Shown: one piece after another, positions 57,354 through 64,000 of the stretch
Layout: every line of letters starts with the position of its first letter
How positions within the stretch are numbered: position 1 is the stretch's first letter
Source: Micromonospora alfalfae
GTDB taxonomy: Bacteria; Actinomycetota; Actinomycetes; Mycobacteriales; Micromonosporaceae
Direction of reading: 5' to 3'
Length of the DNA: 64,000 nucleotides
Assembly (NCBI RefSeq): GCF_022230925.1
Contig: NZ_JAKKFH010000007.1
Coordinates: 62,001 to 126,000, forward strand
The notes under the pieces: model-generated
Told to the model about the DNA's origin: nothing
Database searches by the model: none
The model's input: only the letters and a program-made list of their open reading frames with translations
Made by a program: the position numbers and the translations under genes

Positions 57354-57407
57354 GTGGGGCTCACACCGCACAGGGGCAGCGCGCGCGTTGGAGGGTGCGC
57401 CTCGGAG

Positions 57408-57470
57408 CCTTTGGAGCTGAATCGCTGACGACATCGGCGGTTGATTCGTTTGCGACATCAGCTCCAAAGG
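57408..57470. repeat. Inverted repeat with nested direct repeats upstream of nasA
   Basis: Perfect 13-base arms (CCTTTGGAGCTGA and its complement) enclose two related 17-mers, GAATCGCTGACGACATC and GATTCGTTTGCGACATC (13 of 17 identical). It lies 117 bases upstream of nasA and 27 bases past the small leftward gene, so it may act on either. Confidence 0.75.
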
Positions 57471-57496
57471 GCAGCGCACTTCCTCCTTGGAGGTGG

Positions 57497-57772
57497 TCAG
57501 CGCAGATCGGCCCGGCGTGGTCGGCGGGTCAGAGACAGCCAGCCCAGGAAACGGGCGTGCAGTGCTCGCGGGTCAGGACGAAGGCCCAGGGAGTACAGGT
57601 CGTCGACCGCGTCCTGCATGTTCGCTGCCAGATAGAACGCCAGGGCGATCGAGTGGCCGTAGAACTCGGTCGCGAAATGTAGCTGAGCCGGCGGGCAAGG
57701 CCAGGCAGCGGCGCAGTTACGGCAGAGCCACGCCGGGCGTATCGGAAGGTGCGGGCGAGGGCGGCGCGTCAT
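57497..57772 (-). CDS. Small Cys-containing protein of unknown function
   Basis: The 91-residue protein has WLCRNCAAAWPCPPAQ (three Cys: CxxC and one more) near the N-terminus, then a helical region LAFYLAANMQDAVDDLYSLG and RALHARFLGWL. Similar short proteins are widespread in actinobacteria, often near Xre/DUF397 genes; I know no function. Its ATG overlaps the preceding gene by ATGA. Confidence 0.75.
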   Translation of the reverse strand: MTRRPRPHLPIRPAWLCRNCAAAWPCPPAQLHFATEFYGHSIALAFYLAANMQDAVDDLYSLGLRPDPRALHARFLGWLSLTRRPRRADLR

Positions 57773-58098
57773 CCGACCCTCGCCGGGCCGCGCTTGACGG
57801 TCGGGTGCGTGGTCGGGCGACGAGCCACCGGGGCGAGCAGGTCCGGCCAGATCAGGCCCGAGGGCATCACGAACAGGGACCGATGCGCGACCGCGTCACC
57901 ATTCGCGGCCAGCTCGTAAGCGTCGATCCACAGCCACCCGTCGTACGTCGGCCAGTCGAGAACGCGAATCACGCGGACGAAGATCGGGCGCAGGAACTGC
58001 ACACTCGCGGCGCGGGTCAGATGCAGGACGTCACCCGCTTGCGGCTTCCGCGGTGTGGGCTTCGGCGTGGGTCTCCGATCAGGCGGCTCGTCCGGCAC
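57769..58098 (-). CDS. Small protein of unknown function
   Basis: The 109-residue protein has a basic, Pro-rich start, a core VQFLRPIFVRVIRVLDWPTY, then DGWLWIDAYELAANGDA and RSLFVMPSGLIWPD. This pattern is common among actinobacterial small proteins of unknown function, usually coupled to the CxxC protein that follows here by an ATGA overlap. GTG start with GGGGAGAG five bases upstream. It is divergent from the Xre gene. Confidence 0.75.
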   Translation of the reverse strand: MPDEPPDRRPTPKPTPRKPQAGDVLHLTRAASVQFLRPIFVRVIRVLDWPTYDGWLWIDAYELAANGDAVAHRSLFVMPSGLIWPDLLAPVARRPTTHPTVKRGPARVG

Positions 58099-58155
58099 GG
58101 TGCTCTCCCCTGGTCGTCACTGTGGGAAGGGGCCGCCCCGTGGTGCTCACCCGCT

Positions 58156-58206
58156 CAGATCTTGGACAGTTTCCGTTCTGACGTAACGGAAACTGTCCAA
58201 GATCTG
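58156..58206. repeat. Perfect 22-bp inverted repeat in divergent promoter region
   Basis: Arms CAGATCTTGGACAGTTTCCG plus TT and their exact complement flank a 7-nt loop (CTGACGT). It starts 58 bases upstream of the leftward small gene and ends 157 bases before the Xre gene. It is moderately A+T-rich against its surroundings. It may be an operator for the Xre protein or a mobile palindromic repeat. Confidence 0.92.
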
Positions 58207-58362
58207 CGCAGGTCCAGGGCGGCCCCGCTACGAACGCGTCCGCCGGGCCTCGGATCCCTACCGGCCGCGCCGTCTGCCGACTACATTGCCGAGAGCGATG
58301 GGATCAGTACACGACGTAGCTCTATTCCCAGGGACGTTCGGGACGTTCATCGTGGAGGCAGG

Positions 58363-59130
58363 ATGAATCATGCACTTCGAACGGCCATGGCCGAAGCTGG
58401 CGAGACAGCCGAGAGCCTGGCAGCTCAGACGGGCGTAGACCCGAAAACGGCAGCGCGTTGGATTAGCCCGGGACGCGTGCCGCAGCCCCGTCGACGCGCA
58501 AAGCTGGCCGCGCTCCTCGGGAGGGACGTTGGGGACCTCTGGCCGGATGTCCTCAGGCGGCGGGAGCCGCAATGGTTGCGCGAGTGGGTCGACTGGGAAC
58601 GTGAAGCCCTTGCGATTCGCTGGTTCGAGCACACCTGGGTGCCCGGCCTCTTGCAGACTGAGGCGTACGCGCGGGCGACATTGGCAGGCGAAGCGTTGAC
58701 GGTGAGCGAAGTTGATGATGTGGTCGCGTCCCGCATCGACCGACAGGCGATTCTCCGCCGTGAACGCCCACCCCTGCTGACCGCAGTCGTACACGAACTA
58801 GTCCTGCACCAGTCGGCATACGGCGATCGACCGCTGATGCGTGAGCAGGTTGCTCACCTCGCCGAGTGCGCGCTTCTGCCCGCTGTGCAGGTGCTCGTCG
58901 TGCCGCAGGACGTCGGGATGTATCCGGGCCTTGGCGGGGGCTTCATCGTGGCCGAGCTGCCCGACGGCGAGCAGGTCGCACATATTGACAGCCAGGTGCG
59001 AGCGCAGATCGTAAATGGAGCTGCGGACGTTGCTACGCTGAGTCGCAGATGGGAGCGCATCAGAAGCGATGCCCTTTCCCGTCAACAATCCCTCGACCTG
59101 ATCAGGAAAGCAGCGGGATCATGGACATGA
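58363..59130 (+). CDS. Xre-family helix-turn-helix regulator with DUF5753 domain
   Basis: The 255-residue protein begins with a helix-turn-helix (ESLAAQTGVDPKTAARWIS) and continues with the DUF5753 region (WEREALAIRWFEHTWVPGLLQTEAYARA in two adjoining motifs; later QVLVVPQDVGMYPGLGGGF). Such Xre proteins pair with DUF397 partners, and the pair has been discussed as a toxin-antitoxin-like or developmental switch. GGAGG precedes the ATG by four bases. Its 3' end overlaps the DUF397 gene. Confidence 0.92.
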   Translation: MNHALRTAMAEAGETAESLAAQTGVDPKTAARWISPGRVPQPRRRAKLAALLGRDVGDLWPDVLRRREPQWLREWVDWEREALAIRWFEHTWVPGLLQTEAYARATLAGEALTVSEVDDVVASRIDRQAILRRERPPLLTAVVHELVLHQSAYGDRPLMREQVAHLAECALLPAVQVLVVPQDVGMYPGLGGGFIVAELPDGEQVAHIDSQVRAQIVNGAADVATLSRRWERIRSDALSRQQSLDLIRKAAGSWT

Positions 59131-59321
59131 CCGGCGCGCAGTGGCGTAAGAGCACGAAGAGCGGAAACAACGGCGGCTCGTGCGTCGAGGTTGCCGACAA
59201 CCTCCCCGGCATCGTCCTTGTCCGCGACACCAAGGACCGCGACGGCGGGACGCTGACCTTCGGGCCGGCAGCGTGGGCCGGCTTCGTCGACCTGGCGAAG
59301 GCGATCGGCCCCGTCGGCTGA
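59121..59321 (+). CDS. DUF397 protein
   Basis: The 66-residue protein has the DUF397 pattern: WRKSTKSGNNGGSCVEVAD, VLVRDTKDRDGGTLTF and AWAGFVDLAK. It is the partner of the upstream Xre regulator, overlapping it by ten bases. The ATG two codons later is also possible. Function is uncertain; partners of this type act on growth or development in other actinobacteria. Confidence 0.93.
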   Translation: MDMTGAQWRKSTKSGNNGGSCVEVADNLPGIVLVRDTKDRDGGTLTFGPAAWAGFVDLAKAIGPVG

Positions 59322-59338
59322 CCAATGCAGTACGTACG

Positions 59339-59375
59339 GCCCCCGGTGTCCTGGAGATCCCAAGGAACCGGGGGC
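59339..59375 (+). terminator. Stem-loop terminator after DUF397 gene
   Basis: GCCCCCGGT pairs with ACCGGGGGC across a 19-nt loop and is followed by TTTCGTGTGT. It lies 17 bases after the DUF397 stop and before the next promoter. Confidence 0.65.
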
Positions 59376-59416
59376 TTTCGTGTGTCCAGGAGCAGCGGAC
59401 CGCATCGCGCAGCGCC

Positions 59417-59422
59417 TATAAT
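59417..59422 (+). promoter_or_regulatory. Candidate -10 box (TATAAT) for methyltransferase gene
   Basis: A perfect TATAAT stands out in this high-GC DNA, 34 bases before the methyltransferase ATG. No matching -35 is seen at 16-18 bases upstream (GCGGACC region), so an extended -10 or activator may be used. Confidence 0.55.
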
Positions 59423-59456
59423 GTGGGAAATCTGTCTCACTGGATGGGAGTCCACG

Positions 59457-60152
59457 ATGAGCGTGACGGACGTCTTCGACGCGGTGGCCGGCACGTACGA
59501 CGAGTCGCGTAGGCGGCTGATCCCGTGCTTCGACGCCTTCTACGGCACCGCCGTCCAGGTGGCCGCGCCGCCGTTGCGGGCCGCGCTCGCCGCCGGACGT
59601 ACCCCGGAGGTGTTGGATCTGGGTGCCGGAACCGGCCTGCTCTCCCTGCTGCTGTCCGCAGCGGTGCCCGGGGTCCGGCTGACCCTGGTGGACGGAGCGC
59701 CGGCGATGCTCGCCCGCGCCACCGACCAGTTGGACGCGCGGTCCGTGCCACACCGAACGGTCCACGCCGACCTGGCCGACGACCTGCCGCCGGGCCGGTA
59801 CGACGCGGTGGTCAGCGCGCTGGCGATCCACCACCTGGACGACGCCGGCAAGCGTGCGCTCTACCGGCGGGCCGCCGCCGCGCTGGCACCGGGCGGGGTG
59901 TTCGTCAACGCCGAGCAGGTCGCCGGCCCGACCCCGGAGCTGGACCGCCGATACGACGAGGTGTGGCAGGAGCGGATCACCGAGCTGGGTGCGTCCCCCG
60001 ACGAGATCGCGGCCTCCCGGGAGCGGATGCGCCACGACCTCCCGGCCACCGTGGCCGACCAGTGCCGGTGGCTCGCCGAGGCGGGCCTGGCCGACGTCGA
60101 CTGCTACTTCAAGGAGTGGCGCTTCGCGGTGTTCGGCGGCCGGGCCGGGTAA
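59457..60152 (+). CDS. Class I SAM-dependent methyltransferase
   Basis: The 231-residue protein has motif I VLDLGAGTGLLSLLL, a motif II LTLVDGAPAMLARA, motif III VVSALAIHHLDD and motif IV GGVFVNAEQVAGP. It matches small-molecule methyltransferases of the UbiE/Methyltransf_25 type; the substrate is unknown. GGGAG lies before the ATG. It has its own promoter and terminator-flanked setting between Xre-DUF397 and the toxin-antitoxin pair. Confidence 0.88.
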   Translation: MSVTDVFDAVAGTYDESRRRLIPCFDAFYGTAVQVAAPPLRAALAAGRTPEVLDLGAGTGLLSLLLSAAVPGVRLTLVDGAPAMLARATDQLDARSVPHRTVHADLADDLPPGRYDAVVSALAIHHLDDAGKRALYRRAAAALAPGGVFVNAEQVAGPTPELDRRYDEVWQERITELGASPDEIAASRERMRHDLPATVADQCRWLAEAGLADVDCYFKEWRFAVFGGRAG

Positions 60153-60227
60153 GCCCCCGGAATGTGCGTTTCGCCGCCCGGGGGTGAGCCGGTGAGCGCA
60201 CCGATGACTGTTGGTCATACCCGTGGG

Positions 60228-60233
60228 TAGTCT
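60228..60233 (+). promoter_or_regulatory. Candidate -10 for leaderless toxin-antitoxin mRNA
   Basis: TAGTCT ends seven bases before the antitoxin ATG; no ribosome site is visible, which fits a leaderless start. Confidence 0.45.
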
Positions 60234-60240
60234 GCTCGGC

Positions 60241-60498
60241 ATGACTGCCAAGGTGACTCTCTCGTTCACGGACGAGACGATCGAGGAGGCGCGGCGGTTC
60301 GCCAAGCGCGAGGGGCTGTCGCTCTCCGCGTGGATGGACCAGGCCGCCCGGGAGAAGGCGCTGCGCGAGGTCTTCACCGCGCATGCCGCTGCCGTGGGCC
60401 GCGCCAGCCTGGATCTTGAGTCCGCCGCGCTCGCCGACGCCCGCGAGGTGGGCATGGTCAACGACCTGTTCTCCGGCGGACGGCCGCGTGCTGCGTAG
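60241..60498 (+). CDS. Ribbon-helix-helix antitoxin-like protein
   Basis: The 85-residue protein starts with KVTLSFTDETIEEARRFAKR and LSLSAWMDQAAREKAL, a ribbon-helix-helix DNA-binding pattern (CopG/Arc-like), followed by a helical tail that would wrap the toxin. It precedes and overlaps a MazF-like toxin gene, the usual order for type II toxin-antitoxin pairs, and probably represses its own promoter. Confidence 0.85.
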   Translation: MTAKVTLSFTDETIEEARRFAKREGLSLSAWMDQAAREKALREVFTAHAAAVGRASLDLESAALADAREVGMVNDLFSGGRPRAA

Positions 60499-60781
60499 GG
60501 GTGAGATCTGGCGCATCGAGGGCGCCCGGGAACGCCTCGGCCTCGTGATCAGCTCGGACGTCTACAACTCCACAGACGTGCCCATCGTGATCGTGGTCGA
60601 GGTGGTCGAGGAGTCGCTCCTGCGGGACTCGCCGCTCGCCGTGTCGATGGACCGGTACGTGGTGATGCCCGACCGGATCTCCTCGCCAATGAAGAAGTGG
60701 TTCACCGCGTGCGTGGACGTCGCCGACACCGACACCATGCTGAGGGTCGGCCGAGCGCTGCGCATCCTCCAGCAGCTCTGA
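60488..60781 (+). CDS. MazF/PemK-like toxin
   Basis: The 97-residue protein has the MazF/PemK opening LRRGEIWRIEGARERLGLVISSDVYN in adjoining motifs (RGEIW; LVISSD; N) and the later LRVGRALRILQQL helix. Family members are mRNA endoribonucleases that stop growth when free. The GTG start overlaps the antitoxin end by 11 bases. Length is near the lower end of the family (about 100-115). Confidence 0.82.
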   Translation: MLRRGEIWRIEGARERLGLVISSDVYNSTDVPIVIVVEVVEESLLRDSPLAVSMDRYVVMPDRISSPMKKWFTACVDVADTDTMLRVGRALRILQQL

Positions 60782-60797
60782 CCGCAACGGCAGCTCT

Positions 60798-60841
60798 GAG
60801 CACGCCGCCCCGGTGGCGTGCTCACCATCGCCACCGGGGCG
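60798..60841 (+). other. Two mutually exclusive stem-loops upstream of narK
   Basis: Stem 1 pairs GAGCACGCC (60798-60806) with GGCGTGCTC (60815-60823). Stem 2 pairs CGCCCCGGTGGCG (60806-60818) with CGCCACCGGGGCG (60829-60841). Both are perfect and they share bases, so only one can form at a time. It may simply end the toxin-antitoxin mRNA, or act as a switch in the narK leader. Confidence 0.6.
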
Positions 60842-60906
60842 TGGTGCGATCCCCGTTTCCGGCCCGACCCGCGACGGGCACTGCCAGGTAACCGGGTGTT
60901 CCTAGC

Positions 60907-60921
60907 GTTTCCCCTCGTCAC
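60907..60921 (-). promoter_or_regulatory. Possible GlnR-like site upstream of narK
   Basis: The minus strand reads GTGAC-GAGGG-GAAAC, both GlnR half-sites in order but with a 5-base instead of 6-base spacer. It lies 21 bases before the narK start, so it could also be chance. Confidence 0.3.
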
Positions 60922-60941
60922 ATCGACGAGGAGGAGCCGCC

Positions 60942-62324
60942 GTGAGCACGCTCACCAGCACCGTAGTCACCGCCGAGCCGCCTGCCGTCACCGGTCGCCG
61001 GCAACCGCTGCACGACTGGCGCCCCGAGGACCCGGACTTCTGGCAGGCCACCGGCGCGCCGATCGCCCGGCGCAACCTCTGGGTCTCGATCTTCGCGGAG
61101 CACGTCGGCTTCTCGGTGTGGAGTCTCTGGTCGGTCACCGTGCTCTTCCTCGGCCCCGCGTACGGCATCGACCCGGCCGGGAAGTTCCTGCTCACCGCAG
61201 TGCCGGCCGCCCTGGGCGCGGTGCTGCGGCTGCCGTACACGCTTGCGGTGGCCCGCTTCGGCGGACGACGTTGGACGATGATCAGCGCACTGCTGTTGCT
61301 GGTGCCCGCGGTCCCGATGACGGTGCTGCTGGAACCCGGGGTCTCCTACACCACCCTGATGGTGCTCGCCTGCCTCACCGGCGTCGGCGGCGGCAACTTC
61401 GCCTCCTCGATGGCGAACATCAACCTGTTCTACCCCCAGCGGCTCAAGGGACGGGCGCTCGGGCTCAACGCCGGTGGCGGCAACCTGGGCGTACCCGCCG
61501 TGCAGCTGGTCGGCCTGGCGGTCCTCGCCACGGCGGGCGCCGCGTACCCCCGGTTGGTGCCGGCGGTCTACCTGCCGCTGATCGTGCTGGCCGCGCTGGC
61601 GGCGGCCCGCTGGTTGGACACGGTGCCCGGGGCGCGCAACGAGCCGGGCGCGTTGCGGGAGGCGGCCCGCGATCCGCACACCTGGGTGATGTCGCTGCTC
61701 TACATCGGCACCTTCGGCTCGTTCATCGGCTTCGGTTTCGCCTTCGGTCAGGTGCTCCAGCTCCAGTTCGCCGAGCGGTTCCCGACCCCTGTCGACGCCG
61801 CCTGGCTGACGTTCCTGGGTCCGCTGGTCGGCTCGCTGATCCGGCCTCTGGGCGGGCACCTCGCCGACCGGTTGGGCGGGGCACGGGTGACCTTCTGGAA
61901 CTTCGTGGCGATGGCGGCCGGCGCGAGCACCGTGCTGTACGCGGCGCGGGAGCGTTCGTTCGGGCTCTACCTCGCCGGGTTCCTCGCCCTCTTCGTCTTC
62001 TCCGGCGTCGGCAACGGCTCCACGTACAAGATGATCCCGGCGATCTTCCGGGCCCGGTCGGCGGACGCGGTGGCCAGGGGTCAGCGTGATCCGGAGGCCG
62101 CGGCGCGGTGGGCGCGGCGGATGACCGGCGCGTTGATCGGCATCGCGGGGGCGATCGGCGCCTTCGGCGGGGTGCTGGTCAACATCGCGTTCCGCCAGTC
62201 GTTCCTCAGCTCGGGCAACGCCGACGCCGCCTACCTGGCCTTCATCGGCTGGTACGCGTTGTGCTTCGCGGTCACCTGGGTGGTCTTCCGCCGTCCGAGG
62301 GCCGGTCGACTCGCCAACGTGTGA
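60942..62324 (+). CDS. narK: Nitrate/nitrite transporter, NarK family
   Basis: This 460-residue major-facilitator protein has about 12 membrane segments and the two nitrate signatures of NarK/NrtP proteins, GGGNFASSMANINLFYPQ and SGVGNGSTYKMIP, both Gly-rich and each in one membrane half. It would import nitrate (or exchange nitrate and nitrite) for the nasA-nirBD operon, from which a 3.6-kb island separates it. GTG start with GAGGAGGAG seven bases upstream. Confidence 0.94.
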   Translation: MSTLTSTVVTAEPPAVTGRRQPLHDWRPEDPDFWQATGAPIARRNLWVSIFAEHVGFSVWSLWSVTVLFLGPAYGIDPAGKFLLTAVPAALGAVLRLPYTLAVARFGGRRWTMISALLLLVPAVPMTVLLEPGVSYTTLMVLACLTGVGGGNFASSMANINLFYPQRLKGRALGLNAGGGNLGVPAVQLVGLAVLATAGAAYPRLVPAVYLPLIVLAALAAARWLDTVPGARNEPGALREAARDPHTWVMSLLYIGTFGSFIGFGFAFGQVLQLQFAERFPTPVDAAWLTFLGPLVGSLIRPLGGHLADRLGGARVTFWNFVAMAAGASTVLYAARERSFGLYLAGFLALFVFSGVGNGSTYKMIPAIFRARSADAVARGQRDPEAAARWARRMTGALIGIAGAIGAFGGVLVNIAFRQSFLSSGNADAAYLAFIGWYALCFAVTWVVFRRPRAGRLANV

Positions 62325-62370
62325 GCTGAGACACCCTCGGCGCGTCGCCGCGCGGGACCGCACCCCCGTT

Positions 62371-62400
62371 TTGACCTGCGGACGGGGCGCCGGGTATCGT
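62371..62400 (+). promoter_or_regulatory. Candidate rplM-rpsI promoter
   Basis: TTGACC and TATCGT are separated by 18 bases, one of the best sigma-70-type promoters in the window. The mRNA would have a leader of about 127 bases before rplM. This fits separate transcription of rplM, away from the alpha operon. Confidence 0.7.
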
Positions 62401-62533
62401 TGCCTGCTGTTGTACGACATCCAGAGGCGTGCCCCATCAGGTACGCTTGGTCGTTCGTGCGCGCTGGTCCGGCCTGCTAGATCTGGTCACCTCGGCGCGC
62501 GACCCCAGACCGACGACGAGACAAGGTAGACCT

Positions 62534-62977
62534 GTGCGTACGTACAGCCCGAAGCCGGGTGAGATCGAGCGTCAGTGGCACGTCATCGACGCCTCTGATG
62601 TCGTGCTGGGCCGCCTGGCCACCCACGCCGCCACGTTGCTGCGTGGTAAGCACAAGCCGACTTTCGCGCCGCACGTCGACACGGGCGACTTTGTCGTCAT
62701 CGTGAACGCGGGCAAGGTTGCGTTGACCGGCAACAAGCGCCAGACCAAGGTCGCTTACCGCCACTCCGGTTACCCGGGTGGTCTGAAGCAGATCGGCTAC
62801 GACGAGCTGCTGACCAAGCGTCCCGAGCGGGCCATCGAGCTGGCCGTGAAGGGGATGCTCCCGCACAACAAGCTCGGCCGTCAGCTGATCAAGAAGCTGA
62901 AGGTCTATGCCGGTGCCGAGCACCCGCACCTCGCGCAGCAGCCGGTGCCGTTCGAGATCAAGCAGATCGCGCAGTGA
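62534..62977 (+). CDS. rplM: 50S ribosomal protein L13
   Basis: The 147-residue L13 begins [20 protein letters not shown] and contains [21 protein letters not shown] and [19 protein letters not shown]13 is an early-assembly protein of the large subunit. GTG start preceded by AAGGTAG; the open frame extends further upstream but not with L13 sequence. It is paired with rpsI as in nearly all bacteria. Confidence 0.97.
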   Translation: MRTYSPKPGEIERQWHVIDASDVVLGRLATHAATLLRGKHKPTFAPHVDTGDFVVIVNAGKVALTGNKRQTKVAYRHSGYPGGLKQIGYDELLTKRPERAIELAVKGMLPHNKLGRQLIKKLKVYAGAEHPHLAQQPVPFEIKQIAQ

Positions 62978-62997
62978 GCGCGGGCGAAGGAAGCAGC

Positions 62998-63480
62998 ATG
63001 ACCGACATCATCGAGACCGAGGTCACCCCGGAAGCCACCGAGGCCCCCGAGGTCACCGAGGCACCGGCGCCCGTTGCCCGCGCGCCTCGTGGTGACCGGC
63101 CGATCCAGACCGTGGGCCGCCGCAAGGAGGCCATCGTCCGGGTTCGCCTCATCCCTGGCACCGGCAAGATCACCTGCAACGGCCAGGACCTCGAGGCGTA
63201 CTTCCCGAGCAAGGTGCACCAGCAGCTCATCAAGGACCCGCTGGTCACCGCCGAGAAGCCCGAGCAGTTCGACGTCATCGCCAACCTGCGTGGCGGCGGC
63301 ACCACCGGCCAGGCCGGTGCGCTCCGGCTGGGCATCGCCCGCGCGTTGATCATCAACGAGCCGGACGACCGCCCGGCCCTGAAGAAGGCCGGCTTCCTCA
63401 CCCGTGACGCCCGCGTCAAGGAGAGCAAGAAGTACGGTCTCAAGAAGGCCCGTAAGGCTCCCCAGTACTCGAAGCGCTGA
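62998..63480 (+). CDS. rpsI: 30S ribosomal protein S9, with N-terminal extension
   Basis: The C-terminal 125 residues are S9 ([21 protein letters not shown]; tail [12 protein letters not shown], which reaches P-site tRNA). The first ~35 residues are an acidic Glu/Thr/Ala/Pro-rich extension typical of actinobacteria, giving 160 residues. I chose the ATG after GAAGGAAG; a GTG overlapping the rplM stop, eight codons earlier, is the alternative. Confidence 0.96.
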   Translation: MTDIIETEVTPEATEAPEVTEAPAPVARAPRGDRPIQTVGRRKEAIVRVRLIPGTGKITCNGQDLEAYFPSKVHQQLIKDPLVTAEKPEQFDVIANLRGGGTTGQAGALRLGIARALIINEPDDRPALKKAGFLTRDARVKESKKYGLKKARKAPQYSKR

Positions 63481-63509
63481 TCTTTCCCAGCGCGTTGTAC
63501 TTCTGACGG

Positions 63510-63553
63510 ACGGCCGGTCCGCCTCCCCTCGGTGGGGGAGGTGGGTCGGCCGT
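63510..63553 (+). terminator. Terminator after rpsI
   Basis: A 19-bp stem (ACGGCCGGTCCGCCTCCCC with GGGGAGGTGGGTCGGCCGT, three G-U pairs) with a short loop, followed by TCCGCTTTCT, ends the rplM-rpsI unit. Confidence 0.75.
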
Positions 63554-63598
63554 TCCGCTTTCTCCTCACTGGTAGTGCTCATTCGGAGGTTGGCGGGT

Positions 63599-64000
63599 AT
63601 GGGTCGGTTGTTCGGCACGGACGGCGTACGCGGGCGGGCAAACGCGGATCTCACCCCGGAATTGGCGCTGGCGCTCGCGGTGGCCGCCGCGCACACACTC
63701 GCCGAGACGGACCGCAGTCATCCACCGCTCGCCGTGGTTGGTCGCGACACCCGCGCCAGCGGCGAGATGCTGGAGGCCGCGGTCGTCGCCGGGCTGACCA
63801 GTGCCGGCGCCAACGTGGTGCGGGTCGGCGTGCTGCCCACCCCGGCGGTGGCGTTCCTCACCGCGGAGGCCAAGGCCGACCTGGGTGTGATGCTCTCCGC
63901 GTCGCACAACCCGATGCCGGACAACGGCATCAAGCTCTTCGCCGCCGGTGGGCACAAGTTGCCCGACGAGATCGAGATGCAGATCGAGGCGGCCGTCGAG
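63599..64000 (+). CDS. glmM: Phosphoglucosamine mutase, N-terminal part (partial)
   Basis: The visible 134 residues begin [20 protein letters not shown] and include the phosphoserine loop [13 protein letters not shown]. GlmM converts glucosamine-6-phosphate to glucosamine-1-phosphate for peptidoglycan synthesis. The reading frame runs off the window end. ATG preceded by GGAGG at nine bases. It follows rpsI as in many actinobacteria. Confidence 0.96.
   Translation, partial: MGRLFGTDGVRGRANADLTPELALALAVAAAHTLAETDRSHPPLAVVGRDTRASGEMLEAAVVAGLTSAGANVVRVGVLPTPAVAFLTAEAKADLGVMLSASHNPMPDNGIKLFAAGGHKLPDEIEMQIEAAVE

Noticed and set aside
57331..57360. TTGACA upstream of nasA as a -35 box
   Set aside because: No -10-like hexamer follows at 16-19 bases; the sequence is better explained as a GlnR half-site, although both roles may overlap.

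Overview
The window is high-GC actinobacterial DNA, most likely from the Micromonosporaceae (a Micromonospora-type genome). This is inferred from GTG/TTG starts, leaderless promoters, the actinobacterial gene order around the S10-spc-alpha ribosomal clusters, a conservon (sensor, roadblock, DUF742, Ras-like GTPase), Xre/DUF397 and DUF1707 genes, and extended L22, S3, L17 and S9 proteins. The species was not determined.

Layout. 1-17.8 kb: S10, spc and alpha ribosomal clusters from the end of rplC to rplQ and truA, including secY, adk, map, infA, rpmJ and rpoA, with a DUF1707 membrane-protein gene between map and infA. 17.8-29.1 kb: a membrane-anchored Pro-rich protein, a small-molecule/rRNA-type methyltransferase, an ABC-F ATPase, an aldo/keto reductase, a small anchored secreted protein, and a 1943-residue secreted multidomain protein (ThuA, glucose/sorbosone dehydrogenase, PKD, laminin-G-like and Ig-like domains). 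29.3-35.4 kb: a TPP-riboswitch-controlled thiamine operon thiE-thiO-thiS-thiG-tenI-thiD-thiC. 35.7-43.2 kb: a polytopic membrane protein with a huge disordered tail, then a split ABC module (ATPase, flavin/F420 LLM oxidoreductase and cupin leftward; NMT1/THI5-type binding lipoprotein and permease rightward). 43.4-49.6 kb: a branched-chain-amino-acid-type binding lipoprotein divergent from a conservon. 49.7-57.3 kb: the leftward nitrate assimilation operon nasA, a NirB-like flavoprotein, nirB, nirD and nnaR (HemD fused to a DNA-binding domain). 57.3-60.9 kb: a small accessory island (two coupled small ORFs, Xre-DUF397, a methyltransferase, an RHH/MazF toxin-antitoxin pair) separating that operon from narK. 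62.5-64 kb: rplM, rpsI and the start of glmM.

How it fits together. NarK imports nitrate, NasA reduces it to nitrite, NirBD makes ammonium, and NnaR probably regulates the genes with GlnR (a GlnR-type box lies upstream of nasA). The thiamine operon builds HMP (ThiC, ThiD) and thiazole (ThiO, ThiS, ThiG, TenI) and joins them (ThiE). truA and rplM, which are neighbours in many actinobacteria, are about 44.7 kb apart here, and rplM has its own good promoter.

The most unusual non-coding signal is a set of long near-perfect inverted repeats between genes (about 12.0, 12.7, 22.5, 32.9, 35.6, 57.4 and 58.2 kb). Two of them share sequence, a 19-nt loop and a compensatory base-pair change. I saw no tRNA, rRNA, CRISPR array, transposase or integrase.
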